DNA of 64,000 bases from Chitinophagaceae bacterium (GTDB lineage Bacteria > Bacteroidota > Bacteroidia > Chitinophagales > Chitinophagaceae), in assembly GCA_020403425.1 (NCBI GenBank), contig JADBXR010000005.1, positions 62,001 through 126,000 of the forward strand, given 5' to 3'. The first letter of the stretch is position 1, and every line of letters begins with the position of its first letter. A program made the position numbers and the translations under genes. Below the pieces are notes generated by a model. The model was not told where the DNA came from. It ran no database searches and saw only the letters and a program-made list of their open reading frames with translations. Shown one piece after another: positions 8,501 to 17,100 of the stretch.

Positions 8501-9319
8501 TCTTTGTTCAGGTACAGCAAGATTCGATACCCTTTTGATCGAACTATCGAGTACCCGTAAAAAGGGTTTGCCGTCCGTATAGGTAAATTCGAATTTCCCT
8601 TGCAGGTCATCACTCAGCGAATAACCATACAGGGCCAGAAGTTTATTCTTTTCTTTGTCCCAATTTCGGATACTGTCAAAATAATTAGGCCCATAATTAT
8701 GCAGCAACTGCAGCAGTACGATGGCCTTATGCAGGCAAAGAGGATGGTCGGTATCGCTCTGACAGGTACAGCTGGTATCAAAGTTCCTTTCCTCATTCTT
8801 CTGGATCAGGACTTTGAACTGCTCACCTTCATACTCTAATTCGGCAAGCACACGTTCATCTTTGGCTTCCAGGATATTACTCCGGCCGCTGCGCAGGTAA
8901 TTTTCGGCGGCTTCAAAGTTTTCCTGTGCCGACAACATGCGGATCAATTTCAGCTCCAGCTGTTTCATTTTAACCACCGTATGACGTTGGTCGTATACGG
9001 TCTCCTTATCACCCAGCAGGTTCTTGTCCAGCAGGTCCTGCAGATGAAACAATGCTCCGGCCTTATGCCGGCATATCTCAGAAAGGTTATAGGGACAACT
9101 GCACCGGAGCGATAGGGTTTTGGGATCTTTGAATTGGTTGATATGCACCTTATAAAAAGTGGAATATCCATCATCCTTCACGCGGAAGATCACAGAGGCC
9201 ATCAGGTCGTCATACTCTACCAGTTCCACATTACCCAGGGCATGGATCTTTTTACCACGGCGGATCACTTCTTCTGTGCCACTGTTATAGATATGTTTGA
9301 TCAGGTACGGTAAAGCCAT
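5546..9319 (-). CDS. SWIM zinc-finger SNF2-family helicase (DEAD/DEAH ATPase)
   Basis: About 1,257 residues. An N-terminal SWIM zinc finger (CSC...CRH, about residues 73-85) and a second similar CTC...CLH motif (about 185-200) precede a long middle domain and a C-terminal SNF2 motor. The motor shows Walker A DDMGLGKT (about 817), the Walker B-like DESQ (about 921), LSGTPLQNN and the helicase C motifs GGVGLNLT and DRTHRIGQ. Such proteins remodel nucleoprotein complexes, perhaps RNA polymerase as RapA does, but the target is unknown. The frame is open back to a TTG at 9421, but that codon overlaps a perfect -7 box (9427-9420), so the ATG at 9319 is preferred. Confidence 0.9.
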   Translation of the reverse strand: MALPYLIKHIYNSGTEEVIRRGKKIHALGNVELVEYDDLMASVIFRVKDDGYSTFYKVHINQFKDPKTLSLRCSCPYNLSEICRHKAGALFHLQDLLDKNLLGDKETVYDQRHTVVKMKQLELKLIRMLSAQENFEAAENYLRSGRSNILEAKDERVLAELEYEGEQFKVLIQKNEERNFDTSCTCQSDTDHPLCLHKAIVLLQLLHNYGPNYFDSIRNWDKEKNKLLALYGYSLSDDLQGKFEFTYTDGKPFLRVLDSSIKRVSNLAVPEQRPRQTEPEPAPAIAAATVIEESAAKTSLKLGVVITVNEQQYPYVQLEAVQGEADEELTRYISKTVKLDLAKFINTEVFSEDDKMLLQQLRKLMPAEVSRYLNRNSPFSGIWENIIQQHDDELPEETRHLINEFLHPKLKKIFTDLADSRFVFYLPARKSFTTANLKQAELMQQFISPEFEVNYTNGRYEVDCRIKLPLADLNISDNESESALLFQYHDQFFTWQRSEDINLVEKFLPAGKISIAAEDWAIQLQQFILPLSKEYNVHFTNVQKEEVKDCKPEVKVLLKEKGEYLLFQPVFNYRGYDVRPADKEKIILPIADKLLVIQRNLEVEKEFVQKIESLHSGFIRPVEGNVLALKGTDVLRNNWFFLFVDAVKEMNIPVLGFEALKNFRFNTAKPSTKIFISSNTDWFDAKVEILFGEQKVTVDEVKKALTNKQQFVQLQDGTLGILPEEWIKKYSLLFRVGDGKSGNMKLSKYHFSVIEELYLQRDEEELFFQLEEKYERLKDNHSIKPVPAPAHLKSVLRPYQESGFQWLNYLREVQWGGILADDMGLGKTIQALSFLHHLKEENGSLKALVVCPTTLMFNWQNEIQKFTPNLTFSIHHGGGRSKENLADPAIDVIITTYGTLRSDIKQFVDVAFDYVILDESQAIKNPSSKVTKAAGLLKARNRLCLSGTPLQNNTFDIFAQMNFLNPGMLGSVEFFKQEFSVPIDKFGEKEQKDHLRKLLYPFILRRTKEQVAKDLPEKQEMVLFCEMGDEQRKIYDAYRNDYRDKILGVVENQGIQKSQLTILQGLMKLRQICDSPAIVKEEERFPNVSVKLEEIGREITENISNHKALVFSQFLGMLALIKEKMKELGVDYEYFDGSSTVAERERSIHRFQNDENCRVFLISLKAGGVGLNLTAADYVYIVDPWWNPAVEQQAIDRTHRIGQTKNIFAYRMICTDTVEDKILKLQERKRNLAKDLITDDEGFVKTLTKEDVEYLFS

Positions 9320-9419
9320 GTTCTGTGAATGATTTGCTTTCCGGTATCGGGGTGGTTGCAGAACAAACACTTTTTTCAAACAACAGCCGCCGGACCAGGT
9401 TTTGAAAAGGGCAATTTGC

Positions 9420-9427
9420 AAAAGTAA
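9420..9427 (-). promoter_or_regulatory. -7 promoter box of the SNF2 gene
   Basis: TACTTTTG on the minus strand matches the Bacteroidota -7 consensus TAnnTTTG exactly. It lies about 100 bp upstream of the preferred ATG and rules out a start at 9421. Confidence 0.6.
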
Positions 9428-9569
9428 AGGAAAGGAACTGGCTTTACGAAGAGAAATAAACGAAATCTATCCTGATAATAGGTTTGTTAACAGATAAAGT
9501 GGAAAACTGGTAATCTTTTGTTATTGGAAGTGATTCCGCAACTACCCATACAAAATCAATGGTTTAAGG

Positions 9570-10292
9570 CTATCCTACCACCAGGTCCCCATTCCGGTAG
9601 ATGGGTAACACATCTGCCACATCCCTGCTGACGCAATATTCGAGGTCCTTTTCCAGTCCATAGGAAGCCAGCCTGTGCCAATGGGTGGTACGGCGGATAA
9701 AGCTGTTCATATTATTGCGGTGCATCTCATACATATCGGCAGCCATCAGGCTGCTGTCGCAATGAATGGTGAAATGGTCTTTGATCTCATGGATGATTGC
9801 GCCGGCAAACAAGGCGTCCTCCAGATTAAAGCGGTCTTTCCAGGCTGAGCAACCCAGGAATACATTTTTTTGCTGCGACGCCAGGAACCGGCATACCGCC
9901 GAAATATTGGGGAAGGAGCCGGTCACCACTTCTGCCGCCCCTTTGTTCAATGCCATATGCAGCAGTTTGGTGCCATTGGTAGTGGTCAGCACCAGTGTTT
10001 TACCCTCGATAAAGGACCGTGGGTATTCGGCGGGTGAATTCCCGTAAGACAGCCCCGGTATCACTTTACCGTCCCGTTCTCCTGCAGTGATCCCCCCGGT
10101 TCTCTTGCCGATCTCTATGCACTGGTCGACAGAATCCACCGGTATCACTTTTTCGGCACCGTTGTACAGGGCCGTGGCAATGGTGGAGGTAGCACGGAAG
10201 ACATCGATCACCACCACAATACTGTCGCTCACATCATACAGGTCCAATAAACGTGGGGAAAGAACCGTATGCAGGGTAGGTTTTATGCTCAT
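9570..10292 (-). CDS. comB: 2-phosphosulfolactate phosphatase
   Basis: 240 residues, the usual ComB length. ComB hydrolyses (R)-2-phospho-3-sulfolactate to sulfolactate; it is best known from methanogen coenzyme M synthesis but is widespread in bacteria. Conserved stretches are VVIDVFRATSTIATAL near the N-terminus, ITAGERDGKVIPG and LGNSPAEYP-like segments, and TTTNGTKLL. No neighbouring gene belongs to a sulfolactate or coenzyme M pathway, so its role here is open. The ATG at 10292 lies only 7 nt after a perfect -7 box, implying an almost leaderless mRNA. Confidence 0.88.
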   Translation of the reverse strand: MSIKPTLHTVLSPRLLDLYDVSDSIVVVIDVFRATSTIATALYNGAEKVIPVDSVDQCIEIGKRTGGITAGERDGKVIPGLSYGNSPAEYPRSFIEGKTLVLTTTNGTKLLHMALNKGAAEVVTGSFPNISAVCRFLASQQKNVFLGCSAWKDRFNLEDALFAGAIIHEIKDHFTIHCDSSLMAADMYEMHRNNMNSFIRRTTHWHRLASYGLEKDLEYCVSRDVADVLPIYRNGDLVVG

Positions 10293-10299
10293 AAAGCAG

Positions 10300-10307
10300 C
10301 AAAGATA
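10300..10307 (-). promoter_or_regulatory. -7 promoter box of comB
   Basis: TATCTTTG on the minus strand, a perfect TAnnTTTG, ends 7 nt before the comB ATG. Confidence 0.65.
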
Positions 10308-10322
10308 ACCTTTTAGAATATC

Positions 10323-10387
10323 GAATATTGAGCAGGGAATAGTGAATGTTGAAGTTGGGAAGGCAGTTCATATTGCCTTGATCAATT
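10323..10387. repeat. Degenerate copy of the GAATATTGAACAAGG palindrome family
   Basis: The left arm GAATATTGAGCAGGGAATAG resembles the intact family members at 29833, 32518 and 38733. The right arm is eroded (TTCATATTGCCTTGATCAAT). It occupies the gap between ssb and comB. Confidence 0.55.
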
Positions 10388-10430
10388 CGTTATCCGTGAA
10401 TCTCTGACCCATATCCGGGATCCCCTGCCG

Positions 10431-10769
10431 CTATGCTTTTTTGGTAAGAATCAGCAATTCATTGGCCTGCACTTCTGTTACATATCTTTTCACACCCTGT
10501 TTGTCTGTATAGTTGCGGTTGATGAGTTTGCCCTCGATGGCCACTTCGGTTCCTTTTACAAGGTATTTCTCGGCGATCTCCGCCAACTTACCCCAGGCGA
10601 TCACCGTATGCCATTGCGTTTCTGTGACCCTTTCACCTTTCGCGTTTTTATAGGTCTCGTTGGTAGCCACACTCAGGTGGGCCACTTTTTTGCCTTCACC
10701 GATGTTTTTTACATCCGGCACCTGTCCCAGGAAGCCGATCAGCTGTACTTTGTTTTTGATCGCATTCAT
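10431..10769 (-). CDS. ssb: Single-stranded DNA-binding protein, short form
   Basis: 112 residues forming one OB fold: MNAIKNKVQLIGFLGQVPDV at the N-terminus, and the typical WHTVIAWGKLAEIAEKYLVKG in the middle. SSB coats single-stranded DNA in replication, recombination and repair. The protein ends just after the OB fold (LLILTKKA) and lacks the acidic tail with terminal DDDIPF-type sequence that recruits partner proteins. It is therefore probably an accessory SSB paralogue. A CATATTTG -7-like box lies about 54 bp upstream. Confidence 0.9.
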   Translation of the reverse strand: MNAIKNKVQLIGFLGQVPDVKNIGEGKKVAHLSVATNETYKNAKGERVTETQWHTVIAWGKLAEIAEKYLVKGTEVAIEGKLINRNYTDKQGVKRYVTEVQANELLILTKKA

Positions 10770-11136
10770 AAATATTTGTTTTCAGCATAAGAAAATGGCA
10801 GCAGCTAAACCGCCGTAACAGTACAAATATGCAGGACACCGGATCCGTAAGCCGGTGTATAGTCGTTTACTTTCGTAAATAAATATTTGTAAATAGCTAA
10901 CAGTCCGTTGACTGGTACGATCATCTTCAAATACAACCGTTTATCTAGTTTTTATTGATAATCAGGGCGCTGTCGTATAATAACTACAAGCATTCGCGGC
11001 AGGTGTAGACGAAAAACGATTTAACTTTGTATAAGCTGAATTGTATTAATGATAACAACAAAACAACATTCAGTATCATCATCACACTTGCATGTTCCGA
11101 AATCTTTTCAGAAGACCATTCCGCTATGTGTATTGG
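10770..11136. other. Divergent intergenic region between ssb and the giant surface protein
   Basis: It holds a perfect -7 box TAACTTTG at 11022-11029 for the surface-protein gene and a GC-rich hairpin (CACCGG/CCGGTG, about 10835-10857). An open frame in the surface-protein phase starts at 11092, but the first residues before 11137 do not look like a signal peptide. I see no RNA gene. Confidence 0.5.
11022..11029 (+). promoter_or_regulatory. -7 promoter box of the giant surface protein gene
   Basis: TAACTTTG matches TAnnTTTG exactly. It lies 108 nt before the ATG at 11137 and 63 nt before the alternative ATG at 11092, giving a long untranslated leader. Confidence 0.5.
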
Positions 11137-14100
11137 ATGAAGCATACGACAAATCATCTGACAACACCGCTTCTTTCTTTGGAGCATAACGAACGTTGTC
11201 ACATCCTCGTCAAAAACCGACTGTATATTTTCTTTGGTTTGCTCGGTATACTACTGAGCAATATCAGCTTAGCGCAGGTACCTGTTGTTAACATCGATCT
11301 TAGAGCAGCTAGTGATACATCAGTTACGATCACAGATGCCAATGCTCCAAGTAGAAAACCGGGTATAACATGTGGCGTTTCAAGCGGCAGTAATAACAAT
11401 TGCATTATTTTCAATGTAACACTCAACCCTTTATCAGACCAGATCAGTTTTGATATTTTAGGAGCAAGTGGTTCCTTAAGTTCTTCTGCTTACCAAGTTA
11501 ACTGTGCTGAATACACTGCTTTGGCTACAAAAATCTGTGTGAATGGAGTTACTTCGGTTAGTATCTCATTTTGTAAAAACGGGAAAAACCCCTACGACTA
11601 TAAAATAAGTGCCTCCACACTTGTAAAAGGATCTGCAGACCTTACACTCAGACAAAATTGTTCCGGCACGTTAAGCGTAACAGGGTTACTAGCCACTTCC
11701 ATACACTGGGAATCCGTATACCCCGGAGTGGTGGGTCAGTACAATAGTTACCTGAATTGTACAAGCGGTTGTACGTCAACAACGGTCACCCCTCAGCCTG
11801 GTTCACCTGCCTATATCGATTATAGGGTCTATGGTTCCAGCACTTCCTGCGGTGAAACAAAAGCAGATACCATCCGCGTGTATACCACACCCGCCATGGC
11901 CGTATCCATCACACCCAATAATCCTGCCATCTGTTCTGGCGCCAGCACGGCTTTAAATGCATCTGTTACAGGCGGAAATCCACCCTATACCTACGCCTGG
12001 AGCACCGGCGCCAGCAGCACCGGCATTACTACCAATACCATTGGCAGCTATTCGGTCACCGTATCGGACAATACAACAGGATGCGCTGCCATCACACAAA
12101 CGGCAACGGTCACTGCCGCACCTACGCCCGCTGCACCAACCGTTTCAGGCGTTTTCATCTGTGCCGGCAATAACACCACGCTAACGGCCAACGCCCCAGG
12201 CGGTACTTACGAATGGTTCAATGCAGCATCCGGTGGCACACTACTAGGGACCGGCAGCAGTTTTAACACACCTGTTTTAAACAGCACCACTACTTACTAT
12301 GTACAAACTACCGTCAACGGCTGTGTGAGTGCCAGAACCGCTGTTACGGTTACGGTAAATCCTATTCCTGCTGCGCCTACTGCCAATGGAGGAAGTTTGT
12401 GTGTTGGCAATTCTCTCACCCTTACCGCAACTGCACCGGGCGGCACCTATGCCTGGTACGATGCGGCCAACGGCGGTACACTGCTTGCGTCAACAGCCAG
12501 TTACAGCACCCCGGCACTCAATAGCACCACCAGCTATTATGTACAGACCAATGTATCCGGATGCACCAGCGCCAGAACACAGGTAACCGCTACTGTGATA
12601 CCCAAACAAGACCCGGCATTTACGTACCCTTCCGGAACTTTTTGCGTGTCCGGTTCCAATCCTATACCCACCATTGCAGGCGGCGCAGGATCGGGAAGTT
12701 TCAGTGCATCATCTGCAGATCTTGTTTTTGTTAGCACAACAACCGGAGAGATCAATATTGCAGCCAGTAAACTCGGGACCTACACGATCCAGTTCGTGAC
12801 CAGCGGCACCTGTACCTATACGAGCACAGCTAATATTACCATTACCAACGCACCCAATGCTTCCTTTTCTTATAGTGGCAGCTCCTACTGTCCGCAACAA
12901 CTCACCGCAACGCCCAGTTTTACCCTGGGTGCCAGTGCAGGTATCTTCAGCGCTGCGAGCGGTTTGGTGTTTAAGAACAACAGTACCGGTGAGGTAGACC
13001 TCAAAGCAAGTACACCAGGTATATACACGGTTACCAATACAATCACAGCAGCAGGTGGCTGCGCCGCCACGAGCGCTACAGGTAGTATTACCATCTCAGC
13101 CGAACCTACGGTCAACGCAGGCAGTGATCAGACGATTTGTTCCGGTACTGCGGTCAACCTTAGTGGCATCATCGGTGGAACCGCCAGCAGCGCCAGCTGG
13201 TCGGGCGGCAGCGGCAGCTTCAGCAATGCATCACAATTGTCAACCGTTTACACTCCTGCAACGAACGAGACCACTGTTAACCTGTACCTGACCACCAATG
13301 CACCTGGTTCCTGCGCCGCGGCCAAAGACACAGTGGTGCTATATATCGTTCCTACACCTGCCGCACCAACCATAGCAGGTACTACCATCTGCGCGGGACA
13401 GTCCACCACATTATCCGCTATTGCTCCCGGAGGCAGTTACGAATGGTTCAACGTGGCAACGGGTGGCGACCGCTTCGGATCAGGCGCCAGTTACAGTACC
13501 CCCATTTTGAACAATTCACAAACCTATTATGTACAGACAACGATTGCTGGCTGTAAGAGCAACCGCAGTTCCGTAACTGTAACGGTAACACCATTGCCTG
13601 CAGCACCCACCGTAGCCAATACGACCATCTGTACCGGTAATAGCACCCTACTCACTGCAACCGCTCCAGGAGGGTCTTACCAATGGTATGATGCGGCATC
13701 AGGAGGTAACTTACTGACTTCTGCCAATACCTATACTACACCTTCCCTATTCGCATCTACCTCATATTATGTACAGACAACCGTTGCAGGATGTACCGGC
13801 AATCGATCGGTTGTAACGGTTACCGTTAATCCAGCACCGGCAGCACCTACGGTATTGGGCACTACCATCTGTGCCGGTAACATTAGTTTTCTAACGGCCA
13901 CCGCTCCCGGAGGTGATTATCAATGGTACGATGCTGCCATTGGAGGCACCCAGGTTGGTAACGGTAACAGTTTTACAACTCCTGTGCTGAATAATTCGAC
14001 GACCTATTATGTACAGACAACCGTTGCAGGATGTACCGGCAACAGGACCGCCGTAACCGTGAATGTTACACCCAAACCGGCCGCTCCTACGGCACAGGCT

Positions 14101-17100
14101 GCATCTGTCTGCGCCGGCAACAGCGCATCTCTTACTGCAAGCGCACCGGGAGGCAATTATCAATGGTATGATGCTGCATCGGGAGGTTCACTGTTGGCAA
14201 CTGGTACCAACTATCAAACTCCCGTACTGAACACCAGTACCAGCTACTATGTACAAACCACCGTGAATGGATGCACCGGGCCAAGGGCCGCTGTTACTGC
14301 AACGGTGATCGCCATACCGGCTGCACCTACTGTCAGCGGTGCCAGTATCTGCACCGGAAACAGCATCACGCTCACCGCAACAGCACCCGGTGGTAATTAC
14401 CAGTGGTACGATGCAGCATCGGGAGGTAGTTTGCTGGCTTCTTCTGTAAGCCTTACCACACCTGTGTTGAGCACTACCACCAGCTATTTTGTGCAAACGA
14501 CCCTCTCTGGCTGTACCAGCAGCAGAACACAGGTAACGGCCACTGTGATCCCGAAACTGGATCCGGCATTCACCTATCCGTCCGGTACTTTCTGTGTTTC
14601 AGGAGGCAACCCTGTTCCCACCATCGCCGCTTCGGTCAGCGGCACATTCAGTGCATCGCCTGACGGGCTTGTTTTTGCCAATACCACAACCGGAGAGATC
14701 AATGTTGCGGCCAGCCAGGTAGGTACTTACACCGTTCAGTTCGTTACCAATGGAATTTGTGTTTATACCAGCACATCAACGGTCACCATCACCAACGCTC
14801 CCAATGCCTCCTTTTCCTATAAGGGCCCGTATTGTCCGCAACAATTGATGGCAACGCCCGATTTCCCTGCACTGTCCAGTGCGGGTGTTTTCAGTTCTTC
14901 GGCAGGACTGGTATTTAAAAACAGCAGTACCGGCGAGATAGATCTGAAACTGAGCACCCCAGGCACCTACACCGTTACCAACAATATTGCTGCGGCATTC
15001 GGCTGCGCCGCAACCAGCGCCGTCAGTACCGTGACCATCAACACAGAACCCACGACAGATGCAGGTGCGGACCTGACCGTTTGTTCCGGCACAACCATTA
15101 ACCTTGCCGGTATCATTGGCGGAACCGCCAGCAGTGCCAGCTGGTCGGGTGGCACTGGTATTTTCAGTAATGCATCACAACTGGCTACCCAATACACGCC
15201 TGCTGGCAATGAAACCACCATCAAACTGTATCTAACATCCAATGACCCAGCCGGTCCTTGTGTTGCTGCCAGGGACAGTATGAACATATACATCATACCC
15301 ACCCCGGCTGCCCCAACAGTGAACAATGCCGCTATCTGTATCGGTAATACCACCACTTTAACAGCTACGGCACCTGGGGGTAATTATGAATGGTACAACG
15401 TAGCCAGCGGAGGTACGTCCATCAATAACACGGCGGTCTTTACAACACCGGTACTTTCTGCAAGCAATACCTATTATGTACAGACAACCGTCAATAGCTG
15501 CACCAGTGCGCGTACCCCTGTGACCGTTACCGTTGCGCCCAAACCCTCTATCACCAGTAGCCCCAACAGTGAGGTATGCTCGGCCCAACCCATGACATAC
15601 CGGATCCTGAGCGATCGTGAAGGCAGTACCTATACATGGAGCCGTGCTGCCATCGGGGGCATCAGCAATCCGGCAAACAGTGCACACACGGATAGTACCA
15701 TCATAGAGGTTCTCAACAACACCACCAGTTCCGGCATAGCGGTCAGCTACCAGATCATACCCGAGAATAATGGCTGTATCGGTGACGTTTTCACCCATAC
15801 CGTGTTGGTAAAACCCACCCCGGCTACACCAACATTGACCAATAGCTCACCGGTCTGCGTGGGGTCTACCCTTTCTTTATTTACCGGAACGGTAAACGGC
15901 GCATCCTACCAATGGTCGGGGCCCAATAATTTCTCTTCCACCCTGCAGAACCCGGTGATCACGGATGTGGTACTGGCATCTGCCGGGAACTACCAGGTGC
16001 GTATCACCGTTAATGGATGTAACAGCCAGCCCACCATCAAGACCATTGCCCCCGTTATCGCAGCCCCGGCGGCCAGCAGCAACTCGCCGGTATGCGAGGG
16101 TAATACCATACAGCTCAGCACTGCAGGACTGCCAGGTGCCAGTTACCAGTGGAACGGGCCCCTTGGTTTCAGCTCCTTATCACAGAACCCATCGCTCCCT
16201 GCTGCGGCCACCAGTAAAGCAGGTGTATATTATGTGACCGCTTTTATTGCAGGCTGCCAGGGTCTGAAAGATTCTGTGACCATACAGGTGAATACCCCGC
16301 CGCAACCACCGGTCATCAACACCAATTCACCTGTATGCGTACTCGACTCGATCGTTTTACAGGCACAGGGGTCTCCCACCACGCAATTCAAATGGTCGGG
16401 CCCCAATAGTTTTTCATCAGACTCTGCCTCACCGGTCATCCGCAAAGCTTCTGTACAGAATGACGGCACCTATAATGTCACAGCCAGCACACCGGGATGT
16501 ACCACTACCAGCGCCGCTTCTGTAACCGTTGCGGTGAACATGATCCCCAATATTCAGCAGGTCAGCAATAATGGCCCTCTTTGCGAAGGAGGCACCCTAT
16601 CACTTTCAGCCAGCAGCCTGGCAGGTTCCATTTATCAATGGGGCAGCAGCTCCGGTTTCCGGTCGAACGAACAGAACCCTAAACTGACCGATATCACCGC
16701 CGCCAACGGTGAGATCTATTTTGTAACAGCCACCAAGAACGGATGTAAGGGTGATACCGCATTTACCAAAGTAACCGTGATCAAACCGGCCATAGCGAAT
16801 GCCGGACGTAACGTTTCGGTCTGTGCTAACAATGCTGCCGTATGGCTTACGGGAACGATAACAGGAGAAGATACCCAGACCGGAACCTGGACCAGCTCAG
16901 GCAAAGGCGTTTTCTCACCCAATGCCAATAGTTTGTCTGCCATGTACCTCCCGGCTAAAGAAGATACGGCCCAGCGTTCGGTCGTTCTAACACTTAGCAC
17001 CAGCAATAATAAACTCTGTCCGGCTACCAGTTCTTCCATGCAGATTAGTATCAACCCGGCACCCGTTGTGAATGGCGGTGTCGACGGAGCGGTCTGCGCC

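Noticed and set aside
12121-15537. Regular 240-bp spacing that could suggest a tandem non-coding repeat or array
   Set aside because: The units are in-frame within one open reading frame and translate to a consistent Ig-like domain; it is a protein repeat, not a CRISPR or satellite.
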